64,000 bases of DNA from Brucella cytisi (GTDB lineage: Bacteria > Pseudomonadota > Alphaproteobacteria > Rhizobiales > Rhizobiaceae). The position numbers and the translations under genes are program-made. The notes under the pieces are model-generated. The model was given only the letters and a program-made list of their open reading frames with translations, had not been told where the DNA came from and searched no databases. Position 1 is the stretch's first letter, and every line of letters starts with the position of its first letter. Below, piece after piece: positions 38,328 through 49,876 of this stretch. The DNA is taken from NCBI GenBank assembly GCA_012103075.1, contig JAAVLQ010000003.1, positions 1-64,000 of the forward strand. Direction: 5' to 3'.

Positions 38328-38702
38328 CTAGAAATTTAGCGGGCGTCTGCATTGCCTTGCGGGCTGTTTTGTCAGCACTCGTTGCAGAACGAGGCCAGCC
38401 ACAATCTGGACCAGTCCGCCTGAAACTGCGCCATCGACAAACGGACCGATTATGCCTGCTATATCCGGGTTTTCAGCAATAGCCGTTTTACCGAGAACAA
38501 CGCCGATGAGTTGCCCGCCTGCCACGCCTCCGAAGGCGCCAGCAATTGCGTTCCAGATAGTCCCACTATCGGAGGGATGGAATATTTTCCCGGATATTGA
38601 TCCGCCGGCAATGCCACCAATTAATTGCAGAACGATTGTTTGCACCTGAGCACTCCGTCCCATCCAGTCATAAATGCCAATGAGAATATACATCGGACCC
38701 AT
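38328..38702 (-). CDS. Glycine-rich membrane protein of GlsB/YeaQ-like type
   Basis: ATG 38702. Helical Gly-rich segments VQTIVLQLIGGIAGGSISGK, TIWNAIAGAFGGVAGGQLIG and GAVSGGLVQIVAGLVLQRVL give three to four short membrane spans. 124 residues, unbroken. The Gly-zipper pattern resembles the YeaQ/YmgE/GlsB family of stress-related small membrane proteins, but is longer. Function unknown. Confidence 0.55.
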   Translation of the reverse strand: MGPMYILIGIYDWMGRSAQVQTIVLQLIGGIAGGSISGKIFHPSDSGTIWNAIAGAFGGVAGGQLIGVVLGKTAIAENPDIAGIIGPFVDGAVSGGLVQIVAGLVLQRVLTKQPARQCRRPLNF

Positions 38703-39268
38703 CCCAGTTACCCAAGCCGCGATGTACGTGCGTCAATGTTATAAAACTATATAGAATTAGTTCTTGCAAGAAAATTCTTTATGAAGTTACTAGAGTTTGT
38801 ATAAAACAATGAAGTGAATAGCGATATATTGCGATTTCATGTACTAAAAATCTTTAATTTCTAAAAAGTAATTAGTATATATATTGTGTTTCAAGATGGG
38901 ACTGCTTAATATTAATTGGACTTATGAGAAGCATATATACTAAAATATTGGAAAGAATTCCAATTGTCATCAATCTTCAATGGCAATTGGAAGCTTCAAA
39001 TATACATGGTCGTACTTCAACGTTGTGCACTGGCTCATCGTTAGATTTCACCATCTAATCAAAGATTTCAATAAACTGGCAAAATACTTTATGGCTTTCC
39101 CGAATTAGAAACGATAAATGAATCAACGATACAGTGCCTCGACAGCTATGAATTCTCGCTTTCGGAAGCTCATCACACAAACGTGATCTTTTGATATTGT
39201 TTGGCTTAGGTCTTTTTACATGTGAGATCTGATATGCATATTTGGTTGTTATCGCAATCAAAGGAAAC
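38703..39268. other. AT-rich spacer
   Basis: A 570-bp stretch of clearly AT-rich DNA (for example 38740-38960) with no coding frame of note. It separates the membrane protein gene from the autotransporter terminator. Composition suggests foreign or promoter-rich DNA. Confidence 0.5.
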
Positions 39269-39286
39269 GGCGGCCCGTAGGCCGCC
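39269..39286 (-). terminator. Strong hairpin terminator of the autotransporter gene
   Basis: GGCGGCC-CGTA-GGCCGCC, a perfect 7-bp GC stem with a 4-nt loop, 9 bp past the stop codon at 39295; on minus it is followed by GTTTCCTTT. Confidence 0.75.
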
Positions 39287-39294
39287 ATTTCGCA

Positions 39295-41978
39295 TCACCA
39301 TTTGACATTGAGACCGATATTTCCTTCCCAGATGCGGGTTTTTCGCCGCCGAGATCGGTCGTGTAATCGGCAGTGGCAAAAGGCTTGCCTTTTCGGTCAC
39401 ATCAAGTGTCAGGCCACCGCCGATCTCCAATGAGGTTCCCTTGAGATCGGTGACGATGGGAACGGTACCGAAACTGACGGTCTGGTCGGAAGAGAAGTTC
39501 TGCCAGATATTGGCTTTAAGATAGGGGCGCAATTTGCCCATGGAAGTATCTTCTGTGCCCTGCAATCGCAGTCCGATGCGGCCGGTCCACGCATTGTCTG
39601 AATCGAATGAAACCGTCGAGAAACGGTCAGCCTGATCGTCAAGCGACAGGCTTTGCCAGATGAGCTGCGCCTGTGGCTCCAGCGTCCAGCTCTCGCTGAG
39701 CGCAACCGGATAGCCGCCTTCAAGAGGCGGTCACACCGTGGCCATCCACATCGATACCCCGGTTCTGGTTGGACGTTGCGTTGCCGCCAAACCATGTGCC
39801 CATGAGCACAGCGTCGAGATACCAGCCCTGCGGGCCGATATGCGTCCAGTATCCACCGAAGCTGGTACCCGTGACTTCCAGATCACCAACGGCAAGATTA
39901 TTCCAGCCGAGCGCCTGTCCTGTGAGATCGCCGGTCACGCGCGCGTAGCCGAAGAACAGGCCAAAGCGGTCGGAATGTCCGCTTTCGGATTCGCGACCGT
40001 AAAGATCCTGACCCGCACGGATACCGTAAAGCTGGCCATCAAGGCCCGGAGCAACGGTTCCTTTCCAGCGCATATCGACGTCTTGTCCAAACACGCGCGC
40101 CCAGCTTGCCGGCAGATAACCGCCACTTTTCAGCAGATCCTGCTCGCCGCGGCGCTCATGAAAGGTGCCGAGCGTCGAAAGTGCAAGATGATGCGCCACA
40201 GGGGCAGGGCCGAGTACACGGGAACTTCTTCGCGATAAAGAGTCACCACATCGCCTTCGACACGCGTGGCGCCGGGTGAAGGCGGCGCAACGCCTGCAAC
40301 CGGCAAAGGCGGCTGACCTGTCTGGCCCGTCGAGTTGTCTGGCGGATTGGGCGCTTCGGCAGTCGGGGGCGGCGGGGGGGAGAGGAGGGAGCCGCTGCGT
40401 CTTCAGTGACTGGTGCTGAGTTATCTTGCGGGTCCGGATCGTCAGGGTCGACTGGCAGTTCAGCAGGTGGCTCTTCCAGAGCGGGCGGCGGTGGCGTTGT
40501 CTCCGGTTCCTCGGTGACTGGCGTTTCTTCGGTAACAGCACCCGGCTCGCTCCCGTTGACAAGTGTCGAGCGAAGATACCAGTTTTCGGTTGTGTTCGCG
40601 GAGACACCGCCCTTGAACAGGAAATATTCGTAAGCGCCAGCTGCAACGCGCCCATCGAGCGAAAAGGCCCCTGCTGATGTGGTTGCACCGTTCAACGCCT
40701 GCACGACCATAATACCGTCGGATGCGGTCGAGGCGCCGGCACCTCCAACATTATTGATGACGACTCCGGTGTTTCCGGAGGCCGTACCGCCATTGATAAC
40801 AAGCTTATCTGAAGGAGATGCATCGCCCGCCAGAACGGTGTCCAGAAATACCAGCCCGTTCTGACCAGTGTAATTGCCGGTGATTGTGAAAGTGTCCGTT
40901 GTGCTGCTGCCACCATTGGTCAGATCAATCCGCCCGGCGTTAACGACATTGGCAAACTGTCCGGCAGTAAACGGATTGACACCCGACTGCGCCTCACCGC
41001 CGTAAATAGTGCTGGTTGCATCGACATTAAGCGTTCCGGTGCCAGTGCCTGCATCGCCAAGCGTCAATGCGGTATCGAAAGTTAATCTGGTATCATTGGT
41101 CAGGTTGATGGTTTCCCAGCTGTCGAAACGGCTTACAGCGCCTGTCTTCACATTATTGAAAGTCAGGCTGTCGGCTCCGGCGCCACCACTCACCCGTTTC
41201 GTGGCACCGATATTGGCATCGGTGAGATTGGAAAGTGTGGCAACGTCGTTATCACCGCCCAGATCGATATTACCATAAACAATGCCGCCACCGTTCCAGT
41301 TGAACTGGTCTTCTCCGAAACTCATCAGTATATCGCCAGCGACTGTACCTCCTGTAATCGTGACGCTGTCGGTGCCGCCACTGACACTGATGTTCCCACC
41401 GATCATGCCATTGGAAATGATGATAGTGTCATTGCCGAACCCGGTGACGAGATTGCGGTCGATCGTTCCACCCGACATATTGAAATAGTTGTTGTCGAGC
41501 TTCATGTTGACCCGGCCAATACGTCCACCGGTCATGACGGCGTAATCGCCATCATCGAACGCATCGACAATTCTGCCGCCAGACATGAAGAACGTATCCA
41601 GCGCATCGCCCCCCGGTTAAGTGAGCCGATCTCGCCACCCGTCATCTGGAAGTCGTCAATTCCGCTACCCTGCTGGACGTTTCCTGTGATCGTACCTGAA
41701 TGAATTTCGATCCGGTCGGTCCCCGGTCCAAATACTACGTCGCCATTGATCGTGCCAGTGCCACCAGTGGGCAACACGAGACTGTTGTTGCCGCTCGTGT
41801 CGGTCAAACCGCCAGCTGACGTCCCGCTGTCACAGATATATGCATCATCGCCAAGCGTCGGGAAAAAAGAACAGGCCGCCTCTGCTGTTACAGGTTGCAA
41901 CAGCGCTGAACCAATCGAAGCGAGAGCTGTACTGGATAGAAAGAGCACGATAGACGACAGGTGGGAACGACGTTGCAT
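39295..41978 (-). CDS. Autotransporter with beta-barrel domain (type V secretion)
   Basis: ATG 41978: signal peptide MQRRSHLSSIVLFLSSTALA, then passenger repeats of the TGGxIxGNxxxGxGxD kind (HSGTITGNVQQGSGIDDFQM, MSGGTIDRNLVTGFGNDTII), typical right-handed beta-helix. A Pro/Glu linker (TEEPETTPPPPALEEP) is followed by the translocator barrel with YLPASWARVFGQDVDMRW, YAVRTGQDLY-like residues and the last strand IGLNVKW at 39295. About 890 residues, five frame changes. It resembles Brucella OmaA/AidA-like surface autotransporters; an adhesin role is inferred. Confidence 0.85.
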
Positions 41979-42790
41979 TGAAACCCCTCAGTTCATGCAC
42001 AAAGATCCCGTTTATTAAAGGATAGATAAAGCGGTCTATCAATAAAAATGTTCTCAAAACAGCGTCATTTTGTAAACAGGGGCAATTAAATAACGAGGAA
42101 TATTACTCCGCATAGTCATTGTTCCAATTCGGAACGCAGAACTTGGTTTATACATTCAGTTCCTGCACTCATGATTGTAAGACACACCGAAAAAGGGCAA
42201 GGTGGCGCCACTGCGAATTCAATTTCATTTATTCTCAACGGCGGTCGGCTCGAAAGCGCCACATCACATGTTTGTTTTTTTTGAGCGCTGCGCCGGCATT
42301 GTCAGGCTGGTCTCAACAGGGGCGGAACCGCTCACAAGCTGAAAAGCGCCGTCTTTTTCCACGAACGCGGAGAAATCCGTGATCGGTCTTACGCCAGCTA
42401 GGCATTCCGCGCTTCTGGCCTTAATCTGGTAGTGCTATCGTTAACTGGAATACCTGCTATCTCTGTGTCGCCACTCAGTTGGGAACACATGAACCTCACC
42501 GGAATCTATTCCGAGGATGTAGGACAGCAAATGATAAACAGCTTTAGGACCTTGCGCCGAGCCGATTCTTGTCCCAAAGGTATGACTGATCAAACGCGAT
42601 GATGTGGCGTTTTTGAGTGTTGCGCAACTAATCAACGCCGGGCACCGGTGGGCCATTAAAACCGCCTTTAACTAGTTCTTGAGCGCAATCCATGCAATCG
42701 ATCACGAGCCAACCCTCAGCCGAACAAAAATCCCTTTGTTTTCTTGATTTTTAAGCGCTTCTCGTGCCGTGGTAGAAAACAACAGGAGTT
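41979..42790. other. Intergenic region, AT-rich near the autotransporter promoter
   Basis: 41990-42130 is AT-rich and probably holds the autotransporter promoter. At 42264-42434 on minus a frame without start codon reads PITDFSAFVEKDGAFQLVSG and ends QRSKKTNM; it looks like a gene tail but has no recognisable body. Nothing else supported. Confidence 0.35.
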
Positions 42791-42997
42791 ATGTTCTTGA
42801 GCATTCATGGCCCCCGTCCCGATCTATGTCCAGAAGCTGTTGCCAAGCGCAAGAAAGCTACTGATCAGGCACGTGCCGCAAATATGCGGCAGGGTTATTT
42901 GCACGACCCTTTGTTGGAAGCAACAACCGCAGCCTACGTCGCGGGCGATATAACGCGCGACGAATACAAAGCGCGCGTTGTACGCAAGCCTAAGTAG
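42791..42997 (+). CDS. Small hypothetical protein, 68 aa
   Basis: ATG 42791 with ACAGGAGTT directly upstream. MFLSIHGPRPDLCPEAVAKR, then YLHDPLLEATTAAYVAGDIT and RDEYKARVVRKPK. The C-terminal GDITRDEYKAR resembles SHOCT-like short helical tails. No frame break. Function unknown; the basic tail could bind nucleic acid. Confidence 0.5.
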   Translation: MFLSIHGPRPDLCPEAVAKRKKATDQARAANMRQGYLHDPLLEATTAAYVAGDITRDEYKARVVRKPK

Positions 42998-43761
42998 TCG
43001 CTCGTCAAATTTTCGGTTTGTAATGGGCGAGTTTGGTGGCTCGATCTTGAGCTGGCTAAGCTATGCAGAGACATCCTGAAACGAGCATCACCTATTCGAC
43101 CTCGGGCGTGAGGAGGTCAGTCAAGCCTTCGGTTAGATTTCGCTTCTCGCTTCACATCTATGTTTGCACCGATACCTTATGTTTTTAATGGCAGTGATGA
43201 TCGGTGTAGTTTGCTTATTTAGACGATAATGCTGTCCAACGCTGCTAGTTTGAACGACTATCAGACACGTCACAAATTGCCCGACCATCGCTTTCCTGCT
43301 GATAATCTCAAGCGTAGAAAGATCATTCTGAAGGGCCTTCTTTGACATCTTTGAGCATCGAAGCGGCCGCGAGCTCGCTACGGCGCATTTTGATAGCGCG
43401 CTTCGCTCGCGGACTTCCAGCGCCTCACTAACAACGACGCGGTTTTGGGCAACACATTGAACGAAAAAGGAAATCCCCTGTTTTTCTTTACAGGAGCAAC
43501 ATATTGTCTGTTTTACACCGGTGATGTTGTTTGGTCCAAGTATGCCATGAAACATGTGATAATGAAGGAGTTTTACAGTTCATCACAAAAGATAAAGTCG
43601 TCCCACTATAATGCTGACTGTAGTTCAACCCATTCAGGATCGCTGTTCGACCGTGAATGTCGATTTCTGGAGCGGCTGTCCGCAAACCAGCCATGCTTTC
43701 GATGGTGTCCGGAATCGCCTTCGGGCCGTGCGCGGTCTGACGACGGGGACTTGAAATCTGA
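42998..43761. other. Region without recognisable gene
   Basis: Frames on both strands lack family features. 43360-43440 has dense mixed GC-rich motifs. Part of 43600-43760 could hold a lost 3' tail of the AraC gene, but the reading frame cannot be followed with confidence. Confidence 0.3.
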
Positions 43762-44544
43762 TTACACTAAACTAAGACTCTTCAATACTTTTCGCAAAGT
43801 GGAAACGCTGTGATAACCCGCTTCCACGCTAGCCACAGCCAATGGAGCTCCTTCGGCCTGCCGGCGCATGACATGCGAAGCACGCAAGCGCTGCCGCCAT
43901 TCGATAAAGCTCATACCCGTCTGTTGGCGAAACTTACGCGTCATGGTCCGCCTGCTCATTCCCACCTCTTCTGCCCAATCGTCGATAGTGAGATCCAGCC
44001 CGGGATTTGCAAGAAGGCTCCGACAAAGTTTCCGTAGCTGCTTTTCGGTTGGAAGCGGAACCGTCAGCGGTTGTTTGCGGGCGTTGCCGATTTCGTCCGG
44101 GATGAGAGCGGAAAGATGCCATCCGCGTCCGGATTCATCATACAGCAGCGGCTCCTTCACCAGCGCCTGAATGCTGGCGTCCAGCAATGCGGAGACTTTA
44201 AGAACTCGCGTCTCCTCCCATGAACCGCGCAAGGTGTTCTCTTCCAGATAAACCGAGTACATTTCCGTTTCGCCAAACGTTTCCACCGCGTGCGGCAGAT
44301 CAGGCCTTAGTAATACAGCATAACCGCTTGGCAGCATGAAGGCGCCTTCTTCGGTAAGCGCCGTCATGTAACCGGTAGTCCCATAAAGCAATTGTCCACG
44401 CCGATGACTATGCCAGCCAAAATTCATGCCGGTTTTGTATTCACGTCTCATGACGGCCAAAGGCCGTGGTGAATCCTGATAATCGATGGCGTGTTTCGGT
44501 CGCATGCGAATTTCCAAGTGGCCCAATTTGACTGAAATTGTCAT
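43762..44544 (-). CDS. AraC-family regulator with N-terminal cupin
   Basis: ATG 44544. Cupin: MNFGWHSHRRGQLLYGTTGY, LPSGYAVLLRPDLPHAVETF. AraC domain: LCRSLLANPGLDLTIDDWAE, EVGMSRRTMTRKFRQQTGMS, FIEWRQRLRASHVMRR. The second helix-turn-helix follows as VASVEAGYHSVSTL and then degrades, with a likely frame change near 43815, so the true end may differ. About 260 residues. It is divergent from the TonB receptor gene and probably regulates siderophore uptake. Confidence 0.8.
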   Translation of the reverse strand: MTISVKLGHLEIRMRPKHAIDYQDSPRPLAVMRREYKTGMNFGWHSHRRGQLLYGTTGYMTALTEEGAFMLPSGYAVLLRPDLPHAVETFGETEMYSVYLEENTLRGSWEETRVLKVSALLDASIQALVKEPLLYDESGRGWHLSALIPDEIGNARKQPLTVPLPTEKQLRKLCRSLLANPGLDLTIDDWAEEVGMSRRTMTRKFRQQTGMSFIEWRQRLRASHVMRRQAEGAPLAVASVEAGYHSVSTLRKVLKSLSLV

Positions 44545-44654
44545 ATTTGATGGAAATTGCAGATTTTCGACCCGATTGCAACGGAGTTTGGCCTGACTCC
44601 ACCAAGCTTACTGAATATAAATCAGCAACGTCACGCGTTCATCAACAGGCGCAA

Positions 44655-44671
44655 ACTAGAATTATTCTAAA
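44655..44671. promoter_or_regulatory. Irr-box-like (ICE) iron-control element
   Basis: ACTAGAATTATTCTAAA contains the perfect dyad TAGAA-TTA-TTCTA and is close to the alphaproteobacterial ICE consensus TTTAGAAnnnTTCTAAA. It lies about 100 bp before the TonB receptor start and is enclosed by GCGCAAAC (44649) and GTTTGCGC (44678), an 8-bp inverted repeat. Confidence 0.6.
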
Positions 44672-44770
44672 ACTCTGGTTTGCGCAACGCCAGAATAATT
44701 TCATTGCCCGCGGCATGACAGCCATCGGGTGAAAGTATCGCTTACTTGACGGGCGGTAAGGAGAGCTGAA

Positions 44771-46973
44771 TTGAATACGTGTGTTGCTGCACGCAAAAGG
44801 GGCACCAAGACCAAAGGACGCACGAGCGTCAGATTTTTGCTGGAAACCGCTTTTCTGGGCGGCGCGGCTTCAATTGCACTAGTGGCACAATCCACAGCGC
44901 AGGACGCGGGAACCATCCAGCTTGACGTGATTGAAATCCGTACCTCAGATGGTAAAGGCCCCCGTGCCCCTGTAAAAGGTTATATTGCCGAATATAGCCG
45001 TGCCGCAACCAAAAGTGACGTGCCGATCCGCGAGACACCGCAGTCTATTTCGATTGTTACCCGTGACAATATGGATGACCGCGCGGTGCAGTCGGTTAGC
45101 GAAGCGATGCTCTATAGCGCCAACGTGAACGCACAACGGTATGGAGCGGATGTCCGTTCGGACTATTTTACCGTACGCGGTTTTCCTGCCGATCTTTACG
45201 TGGATGGCTTGCGCCTTCCGCAAATTGCCAGTCAACCGGGCGGATATTCGGGCTTCGTCGTCGAACCTTATTCACTGGAGAGCGTGGAAATCCTGCGCGG
45301 TCCAAGTTCCGCCCTGTTCGGACAAAGCAATGTCGGCGGCATCGTCAATATGGTGAGCAAGCAGCCGCAGGCCGAGGCTTCGAGGGAGATTTATCTACGC
45401 GGTGGAAGCTTTGAACGTAAAGAATTCGGCGTCGATATTACAGGCCCGATCAACAACGATCCGCGTTTCACCTATCGTTTGAACGGAATTTTCCGCGATA
45501 GCAATACGTCCTACGATCTCGGCAAGAACGATCGAATTGCGATCAATCCCAGTTTTGCCCGGCGACCGGATGCGGATACCAGTCTTGTTGTTTCCGGTGG
45601 CTACCTGAAGGACAATATGGGTCAGGCCGGGGTGATAATCCCGGCCTATGGCAGCGTATTGCCAAACCCGACAGGGCAGACGATTTCACGCGACTTTTCC
45701 GATGGCGACCCTCGCAATGCGATCTACAAGAAAGAGATCGGTTATGTGGGCTATGATTTCGAACATCGCTTCAACGATACGTTCACCGTGCGTCAGAATT
45801 TTCGCTACTCGCATATGAAGACAGATTACCGCAATTTGTTCACGGGGGTCATTCCCACTAAAGGCTGGGATGGACATACGATCCCCGCACCAACTATCTG
45901 GCCCAACCTGAACTCGATGCTCTGGCCGTCGATACGCAACTGGAGTCGCGTTTTGATACGGGGCCGTTGGCTCATACACTCCTTGTGGGAGTGGACCAGC
46001 AATGGCAACGCCTCGACAATTATACCGCGTCGGCAAGCGGCCCTTCGCAGGATCTCTTCAACCCGACATACGATCAGCCGCTTGCCGAGCTGTCGCCGAC
46101 GACGCGGCTCTTGCAGAAACAGTACCAGACCGGCATTTATGTGCAGGACCAGATCGAAGCTGGCAAGCTGCGCGTTACGCTGGGCGGTCGCAAGGATTTC
46201 GTCAGCATTCGTTCCGAGCAAACCAGACTTTCATCGGGAATGACCACTGATTACAAGCAGGACCCCGACAAATTCACGGGCCGCGTGGGCGTAGCCTACC
46301 TATTCGATTCAGGGTTTGTGCCATATGCTTTGTACTCGACCTCATTCTTGCCGACGTTGACACTCGCAGACACGCCACTCAAACCGACAACCGGGACATT
46401 AAAGGAAGTGGGTTTGAAATATGCGCCGGAAGGCGAGGATTACACGGTTACCCTTTCTGCTTTCGAGGCCGAGCAGCAGAACGTTGTGAATCGTATCTCC
46501 GGCGTCTATTATCAAACCGATGAGGTGCGGGTTCGCGGGATCGAGTTTGAAGGAACAGCACGCTTGTGGGACAGGCTAAGCCTGACCGGTGCACTGAGCT
46601 TCCGGGACCCGGAAGTCAGCGAAAGCCAAAATCCTGCACAAATCGGCAAGTTGCCTTATACCGTGCCAAAGAACCAGCAATCCTTGTTCCTGAGCTATGA
46701 CATGCCGCTGCCGGGTAATGTCGAAGGCAATCTGGTCGTTGGAGGTGGCGTGCGCCGCATTGGAAGAACGGCGGGCGACACGCTCAACACCTTCTATGTG
46801 CCGTCCTATACGCTCGTAGATGCTTTCCTGCGCTACGACATTGGCAGTTACAGGCTGCAAGTCAACGCCTATAATCTGGGTGACAAAAATATGTCGCTGG
46901 CTGCAATTCTACCAGCCAGTGCTATTATGGTCAGGGTCGTTCTATCGTGGCAACGACAAGCGTTCGATGGTAA
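44771..46973 (+). CDS. TonB-dependent hydroxamate siderophore receptor (FhuA-like)
   Basis: TTG 44771 with AAGGAG 6 bases upstream. Signal part FLGGAASIALVAQSTAQ, plug domain with KSDVPIRETPQSISIVTRDN, YFTVRGFPADLYVDGLRLPQ, LRGPSSALFGQSNVGGIVNM, then the 22-strand barrel (VRGIEFEGTARLWDRLSLTG, PYTVPKNQQSLFLSYD) and a last strand GRSIVATTSVRW with TAA at 46971. About 734 residues, three frame changes. It brings ferric hydroxamates (ferrichrome-like) across the outer membrane using TonB. The stop overlaps the next start. Confidence 0.88.
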
Positions 46974-47829
46974 CGGTTTTTGCGGCGTGATATTCTTGTA
47001 GGGGCGGCCCCGGCTGCCCTTACGACGGTTGCGCGCGCAGAACCTTCAAAAATAGTAACGCTCGAATGGTCGGCAACAGAGCTTCTTCTCTCTCTCGGGA
47101 TCGGCCCGGTCGGGGTTGCGGATTTAGCTGGATATCGCCAGTGGGTTAACATCGAGAACAACAAGCTTTCCAAAGCGGTCGATGTCGGCGGGCGTCAGCA
47201 GCCCAGCCCGGAAGCGCTCATGCGGTTGAAACCCGACCTGATAATCACATCGGAATTGCGCCATGGCGCTATTGCGGATCGTCTAAACGAAATCTCACCT
47301 ATCTTGTTAATCGATACCGGTACCGACAAGTCCGACTTCTACAGCAACATTCAAACAGGGCTTTTAGCTTCCGGGAAAGCGGTCGGACGGGAGTCGGAAG
47401 CACGTGCGGAATGGACCTCTTTTGAAGGTCGTCTTTCCAACGCCCGAGCGAAGCGCTCGTCGCAGGAAACCAGAATTGTCATCGCGCAGCCATTACCGGC
47501 GTCGCCGTCTGCGCATCTTTACATCCAATTCCGCCGCGATGACGACACTTGCGAAAGCAGGATTTTCCCCGGCGGTCGACCTTGGTAGTCAATCCTTCGG
47601 CTTTACGACATTGGGACTTGAAGATCTCGCAATGTTGAGCCCCGATACGCATCTCTGCCTTCTTGACGATGAGCTCCCTCGGGAATTGACGGAAAGCTCC
47701 CTTTGGTCTGTCCTCCCAATCGTCGCAAGCAATCAGGTCTACGCACTTGGCCCCGATATTTGGCCTTTCGGTTCCACCCGTTCTATGTTGCGTTTGCTGG
47801 AGCGCGTGCAAAGTGCGTTGCCTGTCTGA
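46968..47829 (+). CDS. fhuD: FhuD-like periplasmic siderophore-binding protein
   Basis: ATG 46968 overlaps the receptor stop (ATGGTAA). If one T of the run at 46976-46980 is removed, the head reads MVTVLRRDILVGAAPAALTT, a Tat-like signal with RRDIL. Then KIVTLEWSATELLLSLGIGP, RLKPDLIITSELRHG, SPILLIDTGTD, and after a shift VYALGPDIWPFGSTRSMLRL. About 285 residues of the class III (FhuD/BtuF) binding-protein fold. It passes the ferric siderophore to FhuBC encoded on the opposite strand. Confidence 0.85.
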
Positions 47830-47899
47830 TACCAAAATCCGACAGCGTGTTGTAAAGGAACTATGCTTCAGCATCTCACCGACTGGTGAAAGCACGACG

Positions 47900-49876
47900 C
47901 TATCGCGATTGTCGGCGCATCAACAGAATAAACAACGGCGCTCCGATGAAGGCGGTGACAATCCCTGCCGGAATTTCCTGAGGTGCTATAAGTGTTCTTC
48001 CGAACATATCCGCAAAGGCGGTGAGAATTGCTCCCATAAGCGCTGTTACTGGCACGAGCTTACGATAGCGAGCACCACCGCATAGCCGAGCGGCATGCGG
48101 AGCGATTAGTCCTACGAAGCCTATCGCTCCGACCGTCGCTACAGCACCCGCCACCGCCAGTGATGCCAAAAGCATCGTCCAGACGCGGGCGTACATCGTA
48201 TTGAGGCCGATTGATTCCGCCTCATCTCGTCCCATAGCAAGAATATCGAACCGCCTTGCAAGCATCATTAAGAAGGGATGAGCGCGAGCGCGAGGAGCCA
48301 GTGCCGCCACATCCTGCCAATTGCGGCCATGCGTGGATCCTACCAGCCGGGGAAAGCGCTTCGGCGACCTGTAATTTGGCATCAATGACGACGACTGTGC
48401 TTACTGCAGAGAGGCTCGCGGCAACAGCAATACCGGTCAGCGCGGTTCGCTCTGGCGACATTCGAACCGAGAGAAATGAAATGCACAAGACCACCGGGCC
48501 TGACCCGGACACGGCAAGAAGCGCGAATAGCGGACTGGTTGGCACGACACCGATCAAAAGTCCGGCAAGTCCGGCAAGCGCCGCCCCTTGAGACAATCCC
48601 AGCGTTTCCGGACCTGAAAGCGGATTGCGTGTGACGAGCTGAAGCAACAGTCCAGCACATGCAAGCAATGCTCCGGCGCCCATCGCGATCAATACACGGG
48701 GAAATCGCAGTGCAAAGACGGTATCCCAATCAGTTTGCCAACCGGCGACTCCCGTCTCCGAAGACGAGGCCAAGCAGACAAGTCGCTACCATCAAACAGA
48801 CGAGAACGGGATAGAGCGTTGCTTTTGCTTAAACAGAACGTTTTCCGAAACAACGTTTGCGCGGGGACGTGTTTCTCCTTTGATCCTTCGAAGAACGAGA
48901 ATCAGGACAGGCGCGGCGAAACAGGCGGCAAAGACCCCGGTTGGGATAATCGCACCATCGCTGCTCAACAACTGTGCTGCAATATCGGCCGCAAGAAGGA
49001 GACTGCTCCCAAAAGGCCAGCGGCGGGTAGCAAAATACCATGTCTGTGGAACCCTGCAGCCCGCAGAAAATTCGGGACAGCGAGGCCAATGAACCCAATA
49101 GGTCCCGCGATCGAAACTGCCGCTCCCGAAAGAACGACGGTAGATAATAAACCGATGATGGCCGGCGCTTTTCCCAGTCCAAGCCCTGAGGCCATATCAT
49201 TTCCAAGCGCCATTACATCGAACTGTCGTCCTGACAGGGTGAGCAGTAATATTCCGCCAATGATCAGGGGCGAGGGGAGTTGTCCTGTTCCAGCCGGATT
49301 GCTCCAGAAGACCTGAAGACCACAGGAGAACGCCCGATGCACGATCGTCGGCCATAAGGACAATTGCTGATGAAAGTGCAGAGAAGGCCGGGGAAATAGC
49401 CACCCCTGCGAGAGCAAGCCGAACCGGCTGTGCACGTAACCCGCCGCCTACCAGAAGACAGAGGCCTCCGCCGATGGCGCCCCTAGAATGGTTGCGAGAA
49501 AACACGGAAACGCAAACGGAAGCAATAAACTGGCCACGATGAGACCCAGTTGCGCACCGCTTGTGACAGCCAGTATGTCAGGCGCAGCAAGTGGATTGCG
49601 CAAAACTGTTTGCATGATCGTGCCCGCAATTGCTAGTGCGGCACCGACCAGAATAGCGGCGATGGCCCGAGGCAAGCGGATGGTTTCAATAATAATCTGC
49701 GCCAGCGAACGGGGCCGCATCGGCGCCTGTAAGACGTCGGACAGTCCGACATTACCGCTGCCGAGAATGAGTTCGGCTACAATCAGCCCCAGCAGAAGCA
49801 CCGACGCCAAAATAAACAGGCCGAAAACAAAGAGTTTGGGCTTCGCGGCTTCCGCGACAACATCCCGTGATGTCAT
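47900..49876 (-). CDS. fhuB: FhuB double-length permease
   Basis: ATG 49876 ([20 protein letters not shown]) overlaps the fhuC stop. Two FecCD-type halves are joined. The first has RLPRAIAAILVGAALAIAGT, MQTVLRNPLAAPDILAVTSG and IAGPIGFIGLAVPNFLR. The second has RFPRVLIAMGAGALLACAGL, VTRNPLSGPETLGLSQGAAL and VGAIGFVGLIAPHAARL, ending at 47900. About 658 residues, the size of E. coli FhuB. Five frame changes. Inner-membrane channel for ferric hydroxamates. Confidence 0.87.

Noticed and set aside
43133-43555. Minus-strand frame of 140 codons beside the AraC gene
   Set aside because: Unusual composition, many Cys and Arg, no start site or homology; likely chance.
48256-49316. Several plus-strand frames opposite fhuB
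   Set aside because: They are shadows of the FecCD-type permease coding on minus.
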